Positions 28,439 through 42,192 of a stretch of DNA of 64,000 nucleotides are shown one piece after another. The stretch is from Ottowia beijingensis. Lineage in GTDB: Bacteria; Pseudomonadota; Gammaproteobacteria; Burkholderiales; Burkholderiaceae_C. The notes under the pieces were generated by a model. That model was not told the DNA's origin. It saw nothing but the letters and a program-made list of their open reading frames with translations, and made no database searches. Every line of letters starts with the position of its first letter. The first letter of the stretch is position 1. The stretch spans positions 3,472,001-3,536,000 of the forward strand of contig NZ_JACCKX010000001.1 in assembly GCF_013423955.1 (NCBI RefSeq). The letters run 5' to 3'. The position numbers were made by a program, and so were the translations under genes.

Positions 28439-30231
28439 TCAAACCCCGGCCAACTCGGCCGCCAGGTCATCCAGCAGCCGCTGCATGGCGCGCACGGCCA
28501 GTTCCATGTCGTCGGCGGTGGTCGATTCGAGCGGGTTGTGGCTGATGCCGCCGTTCTCGCCGCGCACGAACAGCATGGCCTGCGGCATGATCCGGTGCAG
28601 CATCATGGCGTCGTGCCCCGCGCCGCTGGGCAGGCGGAACACGGGCAGGCCGAGCGATGCCACCGCGCGCTCCCAGCGCTGCTGCCAGGCCGGGTCGCTG
28701 GGCGCGGCGTCGGCGCGCATGGTTTCCTCCAGCGTGCAGGCCACGCCACGGCGTGTGCCGATCTGTTGCGCCCGCTCCAGCACATCGGCCACCAGCGCGT
28801 CGCGTTGCGCGTCGTTGGGTGCGCGCAGGTCCAGGCTGAAGGCGCAGCGGCCGGGCACCACGTTGATGGATCCACCCGGCACATTCATCAGGCCCATGGT
28901 GGCGACCGAGTCGCCGTCTTTCGCAGCGCGTTCTTCCAGGTACAGCGCCAGCTCGGCCGCGGCGCAGGCGGCGTCGCGGCGGCGGTCCATGGGCGTGGTG
29001 CCGGCGTGGCTGGCCTGGCCGACGAACTCGCCCACGAAGCGCAGGCTGCCATTGATGGAGGTGACCACGCCCAGCGGCAGGTTCAGCGCGTTCAGAACCG
29101 GGCCTTGCTCAATGTGGACTTCGATGAAGCCCAGGTAATCGGCCGCATCGCGCTTGAGCTTGGGGATGTCGTCGATGGCCAGGCCCGCCTGCTGCATGGC
29201 CTGCCGCATGCTGATGCCATCCGCATCCTGCTGGTCGAGCCAGGTTGCGTCGAACGCGCCGATCAGCGCGCCCGAGGCCAGGAAGGCGGCCTTGAAGCGC
29301 TGGCCTTCCTCTTCGGCGAAGGCCACCACCTCGATGCCGAACGGCAGGCGCCGCCCTGCACCGTGCAGCGCCTGCACGCAGGCAATGGGCACGAAGATGC
29401 CCTGCCGCCCGTCGTACTTGCCGCCATTGCGCACGGTGTCGTAGTGGCTGCCGGTGAGCAGGGTCTTGGCGTTCTTCGCCGACGGGTCGGCGTGATAGCG
29501 GCCGACCACGTTGCCCACGGCGTCGGTGTGCACGGCGTCGAAGCCCGCGGCGCGCATCACCTCGCTGATCTGCGCGGCGCAGGCGCGGTGCGCGTCGGTC
29601 AGGTAGGTCACGGTGAGCTGGCCGTGCTCGGCAAAGCCCGGGTCGCTGTGCCGGGCCAGCGCCTCGTGCCAGTCCCAGACCTGGTTGCCCAGCACCGGCT
29701 CGGCGCCGAACCTGTCGGCCAGGCGAATCTCGGCGATGCGGTGGATATGGCGCAGCGCCTCGGCGCGTTCGACCTCGGGGTGGTTGCCCAGGCGCCGCGC
29801 GAAGGTGTCGATGATCTGCGCCTTGGTCAAACCCGTGCCGCGCGGCCCGCGCACGGCCAGGATGAAGGAAAGCCGAAGCGCGCGTTGTAGTCGGCGTTCA
29901 GCTGCTGGATGCGCGCGAACTCCTCGGGCGTGCAGTCGGTGAGGCCGGCCTGGCCTTGCTCGTGGGTCGATTCGGCCGTGAGCGTATGCGCGACCATGGC
30001 CTTGCCCGCCAGCTCGGGGTGGGCGCGGATCAGCGCGAGTTGCTGCTCGGCCGTGCCGCGCGCCAGCGCCTGCGCCATCGCGTGCTTCAGGTGCGCAAGA
30101 GATTGAAAGGGCCGTTCCTTCAAGGCTTCGGCCGCGATCCAAGGCGTGTGCTCGTACAGGCCGTCGAGCATGCGCGCCGCTTCTTCGGGCGAGGCGGCAT
30201 TGAGTTGGTCGAGGGTGATGGGCATGCTCAT
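28439..30231 (-). CDS. OHCU decarboxylase / allantoate amidohydrolase fusion (frame break at about 29866)
   Basis: A two-domain purine-catabolic enzyme of about 597 residues. Residues 1-170 are OHCU decarboxylase (UraD-like), with LIRAHPELAGKAM, the STHEQGQAGL region and the FGFPFILAVRG motif. Residues from about 180 are an M20 allantoate amidohydrolase: GSHYDTVRNGGKYDG, AFAEEEGQRF, HIEQGPVL and GQASHAGTTPMD. The first half makes S-allantoin from the hydroxyisourate product; the second removes ammonia from allantoate. As written, the frame breaks inside FGFP; one missing base explains it. The start at 30231 overlaps the puuE stop by four bases (ATGA), showing translational coupling. Confidence 0.92.
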
Positions 30232-31184
30232 TCCTGATGCGGATGTTCGGCGATCCAGTGCCGCGCGATGTCGATGCGGCGGCACACCCACACGTCGGGG
30301 TGGCGCGCCACGTGGTCCATGAAGCGCTGCAGCGCCGCGATGCGCCCCGGCCGCCCGAGCAGGCGGCAGTGCATGCCGATGCTCATCATCTTGGGCCGGT
30401 CGAGCCCGCGCGGGTCGCCCTCGGCGTACAGCGCGTCGAAGCTGTCGCGCAGGTACTGGAAGAAGGGCTCGGCGTGGCTGAAGCCCTGCGGCAGCGCAAA
30501 GCGCATGTCGTTGCAGTCCAGCGTGTAGGGCACCACCAGGTGCGGCACCACGGCGCCGTCGGTGCGGCGCACCTTCATCCAGAACGGCAGGTCGTCGCCG
30601 TAATAATCGCTGTCGTACAGCAGCCGGCCGTCGTCCACCACCAGGCGGCGCGTGTTGGGGCTGTCGCGGCCGGTGTACCAGCCCAGCGGCCTTTCGCCGC
30701 TCAGCCGCTCGATGGTGTCCAGCGCCTCGGCCAGGTGGGCGCGCTCGGTGGCCTCATCGACGTCCTGGTAATGGATCCACTTCAGCCCGTGGCAGGCGAT
30801 CTCGTCGCCGCGCTGCTGGAACACGCGCGCCAGCTCGGGGTAGCGGGCGAGGGCGCTGGCGACGCCGAACACCGTCAGCGGCCAGCCGCGCGCGTCGAAC
30901 TCGCGCAGGATGCGCCACACGCCGGCGCGCGAGCCGTATTCGTAAATGCCCTCCATCGACAGGTGGCGATCGGGATAGGCGGCGGGGTTGAACATCTCCG
31001 ACAGGAACTGCTCGCTCGCCGCGTCGCCATGCAGCACGCAGTTCTCGCCACCTTCCTCGTAGTTCAGCACGAACTGCACGGCGATGCGCGCGCCACCCGG
31101 CCAGCGCGCGTGCGGCACGTCGCGGCCGTAGCCGCGCAGGTCGCGCGGGTAGGGTGCGGTGCTGTCGTAGATCGAGGGTTTCAT
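30228..31184 (-). CDS. puuE: Allantoinase PuuE (polysaccharide-deacetylase fold)
   Basis: A 318-residue cofactor-independent allantoinase of the PuuE type, hydrolysing allantoin to allantoate. It opens with YPRDLRGYGRDVPHARWPGG and continues VQFVLNYEEGGE, EYGSRAGVWRILREF, IACHGLKWIHYQ, GWYTGRDSPNTRRLV and SDYYGDDLPFW, all characteristic of the family. I start at the ATG at 31184, where homology begins; the frame extends upstream only through a family A repeat. It precedes the UraD-AllC fusion with a four-base overlap, so the products of uraH, uraD, puuE and allC would act in sequence. Confidence 0.95.
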   Translation of the reverse strand: MKPSIYDSTAPYPRDLRGYGRDVPHARWPGGARIAVQFVLNYEEGGENCVLHGDAASEQFLSEMFNPAAYPDRHLSMEGIYEYGSRAGVWRILREFDARGWPLTVFGVASALARYPELARVFQQRGDEIACHGLKWIHYQDVDEATERAHLAEALDTIERLSGERPLGWYTGRDSPNTRRLVVDDGRLLYDSDYYGDDLPFWMKVRRTDGAVVPHLVVPYTLDCNDMRFALPQGFSHAEPFFQYLRDSFDALYAEGDPRGLDRPKMMSIGMHCRLLGRPGRIAALQRFMDHVARHPDVWVCRRIDIARHWIAEHPHQE

Positions 31185-31250
31185 GCTATTTTGGAGGAGC
31201 TGCTTGCACTTGACAGACGGGCGCTGAAGCCGGTTTTTATTGGTAACCTT
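31184..31250. repeat. Family A half-repeat upstream of puuE
   Basis: tcatgctattttggaggagctgcttgcac is followed by gacgggcgctgaagccgg. It overlaps the puuE start codon, so it may supply part of the leader or an alternative N-terminus. Confidence 0.5.
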
Positions 31251-31352
31251 CATGGCGTGCCTTGAACAGCTCGCCCGCATGTGCGACCCCATGATAGGTG
31301 CATCCACGCCGAATCCCTACACTGCGGCCATCGTGGATTTCAGGAGCCGACG

Positions 31353-31706
31353 ATGGGCCTCAGCACACATGTTCTCGACACCATGCACGGCACGCCCGCC
31401 GCGGCGATGCAGGTGGCGCTGTACGCCACGCACGGCGATGCGGCCACGCTGCTCAAACGCGTCACCCTGAACGCCGACGGCCGCAACCCCGATGGCCCGC
31501 TGCTGGACGACGCCAGCCTGAAGGCCGGCACCTACCGCCTCGCCTTCGAGGTGGCAGCGTACTTCCGCGCCCGGGGCGTGCAGTTGCCCGAGCCGCCGTT
31601 CCTGAACGAGGTGCACCTCGACTTCGGCATCGCGCACGGAGGCCAGCACTACCACGTGCCGCTGCTGGTCAGCCCGTGGAGCTATTCGACCTACCGCGGG
31701 TCGTAG
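31353..31706 (+). CDS. uraH: 5-Hydroxyisourate hydrolase (transthyretin-related)
   Basis: A 117-residue transthyretin-like hydrolase that converts 5-hydroxyisourate, the product of urate oxidation, to OHCU. The N-terminus LSTHVLDTMHGTPAAAM, the middle FEVAAYF and the C-terminal signature PLLVSPWSYSTYRGS (the YRGS tetrapeptide) are diagnostic. CAGGAG lies eight bases before the ATG. It is divergent from puuE; the 168 bases between should contain both promoters. Confidence 0.97.
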   Translation: MGLSTHVLDTMHGTPAAAMQVALYATHGDAATLLKRVTLNADGRNPDGPLLDDASLKAGTYRLAFEVAAYFRARGVQLPEPPFLNEVHLDFGIAHGGQHYHVPLLVSPWSYSTYRGS

Positions 31707-31734
31707 GCAGGCCGCGGCTTCAACCTATTGATCA

Positions 31735-31845
31735 TTCCGTAATACATGACACGCTGCCGGCCCTCACCCCAGCCCTCTCCCAGAGGGAGAGGGGCTTTCT
31801 TTGGCGCGGCACGCGTTGTCATGCTTTTAGAAAACGTCAATGGGT
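31735..31845. repeat. About 105-bp repeat containing a family C palindrome (copy 2)
   Basis: catgacacgctgccggccc, then CCCTCTCCC-aga-GGGAGAGGG, then ctttggcgcggcacgcgttg. It corresponds along its full length to 14186-14290. It lies between the convergent ends of uraH and the TonB-like gene. Confidence 0.75.
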
Positions 31846-32430
31846 TCAATCCTGGCCCTCGGTCAGCGTGTCGAGCTGCCACTTGCCGCTCTTGTGCCAC
31901 AGCCAGGTGTCGGTGTAGGTCAGACCGCCGATCAGCTTGGGCGGCGGAAACGGATCGGCCGCGCGCACCAGGCGCTCGATGGCGCGCATCACCTCCGGCA
32001 CATGGTTCGGCGCGCGCATCCAGTTGATGGTGCCCACCCGCCCCTGCCCGTCGATCTGCACCTGCAGCACGCCCACGGCGTACAGCAGCGGCGGCATGCG
32101 GCCTTTGTAGATGCTGCCCAGGTTCAGGCTGTAGAGGTGGCGCGCGGCATCCTGGCGGTAGGCGCGCGCCGTGGCGGCGTCCGAAGCGTCGGGCACCGGC
32201 ACCGGCCGTGCCGACGCCTGGCCGGCGGCCGGGCGCACGCGGCGGCGCGGCTTGACGGGGCTGGGCCTGGCCTTGCCTGCGGCTGGCTTGGCAGCGGCGG
32301 GGCGTTGGTTGCCCGTGGCCTGTGCGCTGGCCGGGCCGCAGGCCAGCGCGCCCGCGCACAGCAGCAGTGCCGCCATGCCGTGCCACGTGCTCGGCCGCAG
32401 GCCGGCGCCTGATCGATTGGTGCTGTGCAT
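31846..32430 (-). CDS. Secreted TonB-C-terminal-like protein
   Basis: A periplasmic protein of about 194 residues. A signal peptide (GMAALLLCAGALACGPASA) is followed by a Pro/Ala/Lys-rich linker and then a small domain resembling the TonB C-terminus: VGVLQVQIDGQGRVGTINWM, VPEVMRAIERLVRAADPFPPP and WLWHKSGKWQLDTL. Unlike true TonB it has no N-terminal membrane anchor and no ExbBD neighbours, so energy transduction is unlikely. The alternative start is two codons upstream, at 32436. Function unknown. Confidence 0.75.
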   Translation of the reverse strand: MHSTNRSGAGLRPSTWHGMAALLLCAGALACGPASAQATGNQRPAAAKPAAGKARPSPVKPRRRVRPAAGQASARPVPVPDASDAATARAYRQDAARHLYSLNLGSIYKGRMPPLLYAVGVLQVQIDGQGRVGTINWMRAPNHVPEVMRAIERLVRAADPFPPPKLIGGLTYTDTWLWHKSGKWQLDTLTEGQD

Positions 32431-32516
32431 CGACATCCTCTGGGCCCGGGTGCCGGCGCCGTGGGCATACTGTCAGCAGCGCCTTCGCCCTTGTCAATCG
32501 GAAAACCGCTGTCGCC

Positions 32517-33339
32517 GTGCGCGAGCTTCACACCCTGCTGCAACGTCTGCCCGCCGCACCCGCCGTGCTGGTGACGGTGGCGCGCGCCGCAGGCTCGGTG
32601 CCGCGCGAGGTGGGGGCGTGGATGGCCGTGTTCGGCGACGCCATCGTCGGCACCATTGGCGGCGGCCAGCTCGAGCACCAGGCGATCGCGCGGGCGCGCG
32701 CTGCTGCAGGGGCAGGGTGATGGCGACGGTGCTCTGCACCGCTACCCGCTGGGCCCCAGCCTGGGCCAGTGCTGCGGCGGGGTGGTGCACCTGCGCTTCG
32801 AGCGGCTGGATGCTTCGAAAACAGAAGCTGTCCGCGCCCGTTTGGCAACGCCTGCACGCCCTTTGTCCCTGTTCGGCGGCGGCCACGTGGGGCGCGCCAT
32901 CGTGCAACTGGTGGGCGATCTGCCGTTCGATCTGCATTGGATCGACAGCCGCGACGAGGTGTTTCCGCCCGAGCTGCCGCCCAACGTGCGCTGCGAGCAT
33001 TCCGACCCGGTGCAACGCGCCGTGGCCGACCTGGCGCCGGGCAGCCAGGTGCTGGTGATGAGCTTCAGCCACGCGGAAGACCTGGAGATCGTGGCCGCCT
33101 GCCTGCGGCGCCAGCGCGAGCGGGGCGACTTGCCCTTCATCGGCCTGATCGGCAGCCGCAGCAAGTGGGCGAGCTTTGGGCACCGGCTGCAGGCGCGCGG
33201 CTTTTCGGCGGCCGAGCTGGAGCGCGTGACCTGCCCCATCGGCCTGCCCGGCATCCGCGGCAAGCAGCCCGCCGTGGTGGCGCTGGCGGTGGTGGCGCAG
33301 CTGCTGCAAGCAGGCGTTGGCGACGGCGCAGAAGCCTGA
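32517..33339 (+). CDS. xdhC: Xanthine dehydrogenase accessory protein XdhC (frame break at about 32700)
   Basis: A chaperone of about 273 residues that sulfurates and inserts the molybdenum cofactor into xanthine dehydrogenase. N-terminal XdhC motif: VLVTVARAAGSVPREVGAWM and GTIGGGQLEHQAI. C-terminal Rossmann part: LSLFGGGHVGRAIVQLV, WIDSRDEVFP, FIGLIGSRSKW and CPIGLPGIRGKQP. No ATG is in frame; the GTG at 32517 is my best start. As written, the frame breaks in the GCGCGCGCTG run; adding one GC unit, or dropping one base, restores ARALLQGQGDG. xdhA and xdhB are not in the window. Confidence 0.9.
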
Positions 33340-33434
33340 AACAGGCGATAGCCATTTGGCGCCAAACGGCAGTCCTGAAAAAGAAGCTGCTTGCGCCCGA
33401 TGGGCGGGCGCCAAAGGCTGTTTTTGTTATCTAA
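33340..33434. repeat. Family A repeat
   Basis: ggcgatagccatttggcgcc is followed by gaagctgcttgcgcccgatg and gggcgccaaaggctgtttttg; the last part is a hairpin that could terminate xdhC. Its pieces match 5811-5905 in inverted order. Confidence 0.7.
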
Positions 33435-33476
33435 AAATCTGGCAAGTCCCCCTGTCAGGGCCTGCCCTGGCATCAT

Positions 33477-33808
33477 CCTAGAAACGGCAGTTGACCGCTT
33501 GTCATCCTTGGGTAACCCGCATGAACACTGACTTTCACGGCTTCGATCACGCTCACCTGTTGGGTGAGCGCGCTATGCACCCGATCGCACCGTGCTGGCC
33601 GCGCCATGCGGCGTTGTTCGTCGTTGCAGGCAGTAGCGAAGCGGCGTCCTCTGCCTTGCAGGGCGCGCGCCGGCCAGAGTCCGGCGCCGCTCGTGCCGTC
33701 CAGACGTGCGCAGGCACGTCTGGAGCCGCGGCACTCGCCCTTGGCACTCGCCCTTGCCTGGCACGCCCATCACGGCACGCTCGGGCGCATCCAACTGCCG
33801 TTTCTAGG
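33477..33808. mobile_element. MITE, family E copy 1 (IS1380-like ends)
   Basis: A 332-bp element with perfect 17-bp terminal inverted repeats, CCTAGAAACGGCAGTTG (33477-33493) and its complement (33792-33808). It is flanked by the 5-bp direct repeat ATCAT (33472-33476 and 33809-33813). No transposase gene fits inside. Ends beginning CCTAGA with a 5-bp duplication resemble the IS1380 family. Copy 2 is at 60387-60620; this copy carries about 100 extra bases in the middle. Confidence 0.85.
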
Positions 33809-33913
33809 ATCATTCCGTCATCAAGGCCGCGCGGCGAGGTCATCGAGCGCGGCGCGGTCATGAAAGGCGCCCCGCGGGCGCCCTGTGCATGCCAGCCGCG
33901 CAGGCCGGCGGCT

Positions 33914-34072
33914 TCAGCCCTGCTGCGGGCGCTTGCCGGGGTTCTTCTTGTTGCGCGTGTGCACGCCGCGCTCCTGGCTGCCCTTCTGGCCGGCGCCCTG
34001 CTTGATGCGGGGCGCGCCGGGCAGTTGCGGGGTGGCCTTGCGCATGGCTTCGGTAACGATCTTGTTGCCCAT
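33914..34072 (-). CDS. Small basic protein, 52 residues
   Basis: A short reading frame of 52 codons with AAGGAC seven bases before its ATG. The product starts MGNKIVTEAMRKATPQLPG and ends NKKNPGKRPQQG; it is rich in Lys, Arg, Gln and Gly and has no hydrophobic segment. I do not recognise the family, though the good start and regular GC-rich third positions suggest a real gene. It could be a nucleic-acid- or ribosome-associated small protein; that is only a guess from its charge. Confidence 0.6.
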   Translation of the reverse strand: MGNKIVTEAMRKATPQLPGAPRIKQGAGQKGSQERGVHTRNKKNPGKRPQQG

Positions 34073-34353
34073 GGTGAATGTCCTTGTGATGAAGTGGTGG
34101 GTGCCGTGCCGGCGGAAAACCCGCTATTTTCGCCGATTTGGCACGCCCGCGGGCAGACCGGCGTTCAAACCGCCGGCCCGGGCGTGCCAAACGCGGCAGA
34201 AAACCGACGCCGGCGCACGGCCAGGCCGCCGGCGCGTACACTTTGCGGCGATCGCAGCGGTGCCCAGGGGCCGCAGACGCCGGCCTCAAGCGCGATCACC
34301 TTGCACGGCTTGCAGCGCCCGCGGTGGCGAGCCGCATGAAGGATGCATTGCGC

Positions 34354-35567
34354 ATGGACGCTTATCTGCTGGACTGGGCCAACCTGCTGCTGCGCTGGCT
34401 GCACGTGATCGTGGCGATCGCCTGGATCGGCTCGTCGTTCTACTTCGTTTTCTCGACAGCAACCTGCTGGCGCCCACCGCCGACGACCTGAAGGCCAAGG
34501 GCGTGGACGGCGCCATGTGGGCGGTGCACGGCGGCGGCTTCTACAACCCGCAGAAGTACCTGGTGGCGCCCAAGGGCGGCATCGACAGCAAGCTGCACTG
34601 GTTCTACTGGGAGAGCTACAGCACCTGGCTGTCGGGCTTCGCGCTGTTCGCCGTGCTGTACCTGTGGAACGCCAGTGCCTTCCTGGTCGACCGGCAGGTG
34701 CTGGACTGGTCGCCCGTGGCGGCGGGCTTCACCGCCGTGGGTTTTCTGGTGGCGTTCTGGTTCATCTACGACGCCATCTGCCGCGTGTTCGGCTTCCGGC
34801 CCCATGGCGAGCGCATCGTGGCGGCGCTGCTCATCGTGGTGGTGGCGTTCGCGTCGTGGCTGGCGTGCCATCTGTTCGCGGGGCGCGCGGCGTTCCTGAT
34901 CGTGGGCGCCATGCTGGCCACGGCCATGAGCGCCAACGTGTTCTTCTGGATCATCCCCGGCCAGCGCAAGGTGGTGGCGGCCATGACCAGCGGCCAGCCC
35001 TATGACGCCGGCGCGCTGGCCATCCACGGCCAGCGCGGCAAGCAGCGCAGCGTGCACAACACCTACTTCACGCTGCCGGTGCTGATCGCCATGCTCAGCA
35101 ACCACTACGGCTTTCTCACCAGCCACCCCCGACGCTGGCTGGTGCTGTGCCTGCTGATGGCGGCGGGCGCGCTGATCCGCCAGTTCTTCGTGCAGCGCCA
35201 CGGCTGGCACCACGGCCGTGCGCGCCACCCGTGGCCGTTTGCGGCCGCCGGCGTGCTGGTGCTGCTGGGCCTGATCGCCTGGATGAAACCCGCGCCCGTG
35301 CCCGCCAGTGCCGCGCTGCCGGCCAGCGTGGGCTATGCGCAGATCGCGCCGGTGCTGGCCGAGCGCTGCGTGTCGTGTCACGGCGAGGCGGTGCAGATGA
35401 AGAACCTGCGCCTCGATTCGCAGGCGCAGGTGGAGCAGCACGCGCAACTGATCTACCAGCAGGTGGTGGTCAGCCGCATCATGCCGCTGTCGAACGGGAC
35501 GCACATGACGGATGCCGAGCGCGCGCTGGTGGCGCGCTGGTTCGAGGGCCGGGGCCGCGCCCCATAA
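34354..35567 (+). CDS. puuD: Urate oxidase/hydroxylase PuuD, membrane-bound with cytochrome c tail (frame break at about 34448)
   Basis: PuuD-type urate hydroxylase of about 404 residues: an N-terminal membrane domain with eight or nine helices oxidises urate, and a C-terminal cytochrome c domain (CVSCH) passes on the electrons. The opening LLRWLHVIVAIAWIGSSFYFVF and MWAVHGGGFYNPQKYLVAP, then SKLHWFYWESYSTWLSG and the SVHNTYFTLPVLIAMLSNHY stretch, are diagnostic. One T is missing in the TTTT run near 34448, which breaks the frame between FYFVF and LDSNLL. I use the ATG at 34354 because AAGGA precedes it. It supplies hydroxyisourate to UraH. Confidence 0.94.
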
Positions 35568-35594
35568 AAAAGCCGGCAACGCCGGCTTTTGACC
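35568..35594. terminator. Bidirectional terminator
   Basis: AAAAGCCGGC-aac-GCCGGCTTTT starts right after the puuD stop. T runs follow on both strands, so it can also terminate the convergent gene ending at 35610. Confidence 0.85.
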
Positions 35595-35609
35595 CATGGT
35601 GCGCTGCAG

Positions 35610-36179
35610 TCAGGTGGTGGCGGCATCGGCGCCCAGCGGCACCGTGCGGTCCTGGCGATGCTCGCGCACGCCCTCGGGTGCCGGCAGCGCCAGCGGCGAG
35701 GCCAATGCCACGCGCACGCAGTCGCGGATGTGCTGCTCGCCCAGGTACTGCAGCGCCGCATAGCCCAGCGCGCCCGACACCAGTTGCCCGGCAATCGGTA
35801 CGTACTTGGCTGCCTGCGCGGTTGTCAGCCGCATGCCCAGCAGGCGCGCGGCGCGCAGCACCAGCCCGCGGGTCACCAGCCGCCCGATCAGCACCGAGCC
35901 GACCATGGCGATGGCCTTCTGCACGCGCTCTTTCTCGCGTGCGTCCAGCTTGGCGATCTGCTGCGGCGTCAGGCCGAACTCGGCGTTGATCTTGGGCAGC
36001 AGCTGCGCCAGCATGGCGGCATCGGCCGCCCAATCGAGACCAGGCAACGGCACCATGCCGGCCACACCGGCCACCAGGGCGCGCTTGCGCAGCATCTGGC
36101 GGCTGCGCTGCACGGCCTGCTCCAGCCGCGTGTGGCCACGCGCCAGTTCCATTGCGTTGGGTGACTTTGCCTTGGCCAT
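35610..36179 (-). CDS. Small membrane protein, DUF697/YcjF-like
   Basis: A 189-residue protein with hydrophobic segments around ALVAGVAGMVPLPGLDWAADAAM and a second, GSVLIGRLVTRGLVLRAARLL, then YVPIAGQLVSGALGYAALQYL. The pattern of PIPGLD-like motif, a KINAEFGLTPQQI helix and two more hydrophobic hairpins resembles DUF697 proteins, sometimes linked to GTPases or stress. No partner GTPase is adjacent. A YeaQ-type protein gene lies just upstream on the same strand. Function unknown. Confidence 0.7.
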   Translation of the reverse strand: MAKAKSPNAMELARGHTRLEQAVQRSRQMLRKRALVAGVAGMVPLPGLDWAADAAMLAQLLPKINAEFGLTPQQIAKLDAREKERVQKAIAMVGSVLIGRLVTRGLVLRAARLLGMRLTTAQAAKYVPIAGQLVSGALGYAALQYLGEQHIRDCVRVALASPLALPAPEGVREHRQDRTVPLGADAATT

Positions 36180-36211
36180 GGTGCAGCCGGTTCTTCCGTG
36201 GTGAAAGGAGG

Positions 36212-36451
36212 TCAGCGCTTCTTGGTGACCATGCCGAAGATCAGCAGCACGATGATCGCGCCGACGATCGAGCCGATCCAGCCCACCGGGCCGGCCATGC
36301 CCAGGGCGTTGGCACCGAACTGCCCCACGATGGCACCCACGATGCCCAGGATGGTGGTCATGATCAGGCCCATGCTCTGGTTGCCCGGCATGATGGCGCG
36401 CGCAATCAGGCCCACGATGAAGCCGACGATGATGGTGACGATGATGCCCAT
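36212..36451 (-). CDS. GlsB/YeaQ/YmgE family membrane protein
   Basis: A 79-residue protein of the transglycosylase-associated (YeaQ/YmgE) family. It has three transmembrane segments with glycine-zipper pattern: IIVTIIVGFIVGLIARAIMPG, GLIMTTILGIVGAIVGQF and WIGSIVGAIIVLLIFGM. The family is stress-induced in several bacteria; its function is unclear. The ATG at 36451 begins the conserved MGIIV and follows a GGAAGGGG stretch. Confidence 0.9.
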   Translation of the reverse strand: MGIIVTIIVGFIVGLIARAIMPGNQSMGLIMTTILGIVGAIVGQFGANALGMAGPVGWIGSIVGAIIVLLIFGMVTKKR

Positions 36452-36571
36452 GAAAGTGCCCCTTCCCGAGGTTGTTGTGACAGCGGGCACTTTAACCCCG
36501 GAAACCGGCCCGCCGGATGACGGCGGCGCAATTTGCGGCTTTGGCCTACAGGTCGTGGCGCAGGCCGTGGC

Positions 36572-41278
<4,707 letters not shown>

Positions 41279-41360
41279 GGCGGTAAGATGGTTTGCTATG
41301 ATTAATGAAGCTGTCGGCGCTTGGTGGGCGCCGTCATCCGGGTGGTTCGATCTGAAGGCC

Positions 41361-42192
41361 TCAGGGGCGCAGCAGATCGTTGATGCTGGTCTTGGAGCGC
41401 GTCTGCGCATCCACCGTCTTGACGATGACGGCGCAGTACAGGCTGTAGGGCTGGCCGTTGGCGGCGGTCTTGGGCAGGCCGCCGCTGATGACCACGCTGC
41501 CGCTGGGCACGCGGCCGTAACTGATCTCGCCCGTCTCGCGGTTGAAGATCGGCGTGCTCTGGCCGATGTACACGCCCATGCCCAGCACCGAGTTCTCTTC
41601 GACGATCACGCCCTCGACCACTTCGGAGCGCGCGCCGATGAAGCAGTTGTCCTCGATGATGGTCGGGTTGGCCTGCAGCGGCTCCAGCACTCCCCTAAGC
41701 CCACGCCGCCCGACAGGTGCACGTGCTTGCCCACCTGGGCGCAGCTGCCCACGGTGGCCCAAGTGTCGACCATGGTGCCCTCGTCGACATAGGCGCCGAT
41801 GTTGACGTAGCTGGGCATCAGCACCGCGCCCTTGCCGATGTAGCTGCCGCGGCGCGCCACGGCCGGCGGCACCACGCGCACGCCGGATTCGCGCAGGCCG
41901 CAGCCCTCGGCGTCGCTGAACTTGGTGGGCACCTTGTCGAAGAAGCCCAGGTCGCCGGCGCGAATGACGTCGTTGTCCTTCAGGCGGAAGGACAGCAGCA
42001 CCGCCTTCTTGACCCACTGGTTCACCGTCCACTGGCCCACGCCCTGGCGCGTGGCCACGCGCACGCGGCCGGCGTTCAGGTCGCGGATGACGTGCTCGAC
42101 GGCTTCGACCACCTCCTTGGGCGCGGCGGCGGGGAGAACTCGGCGCGCTGCTCCCAGGCGCTGTCGATGATTTGCTGCAGTTGCTGGCTCAT
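41361..42192 (-). CDS. dapD: Tetrahydrodipicolinate N-succinyltransferase DapD (two frame breaks)
   Basis: Acyltransferase of about 277 residues with a left-handed beta helix, catalysing the succinylation step of lysine/diaminopimelate synthesis. N-terminal: [15 protein letters not shown] and the [25 protein letters not shown] stretch. Helix coils: [41 protein letters not shown], and [20 protein letters not shown]. Two missing bases (a C near 42130 and a G in GGGG near 41695) break the frame as written; repair gives the normal family length. Its ATG overlaps the dapC TGA by four bases on the same strand. Confidence 0.94.

Noticed and set aside
32517..33339. A xanthine dehydrogenase operon around xdhC
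   Set aside because: No xdhA or xdhB sequence (molybdopterin or FAD/Fe-S domains) occurs within the window; xdhC stands alone here.
33491..33860. Short open frames inside the two MITE copies as genes
   Set aside because: They are not kept in frame between copies, have no ribosome sites and no recognisable transposase residues.
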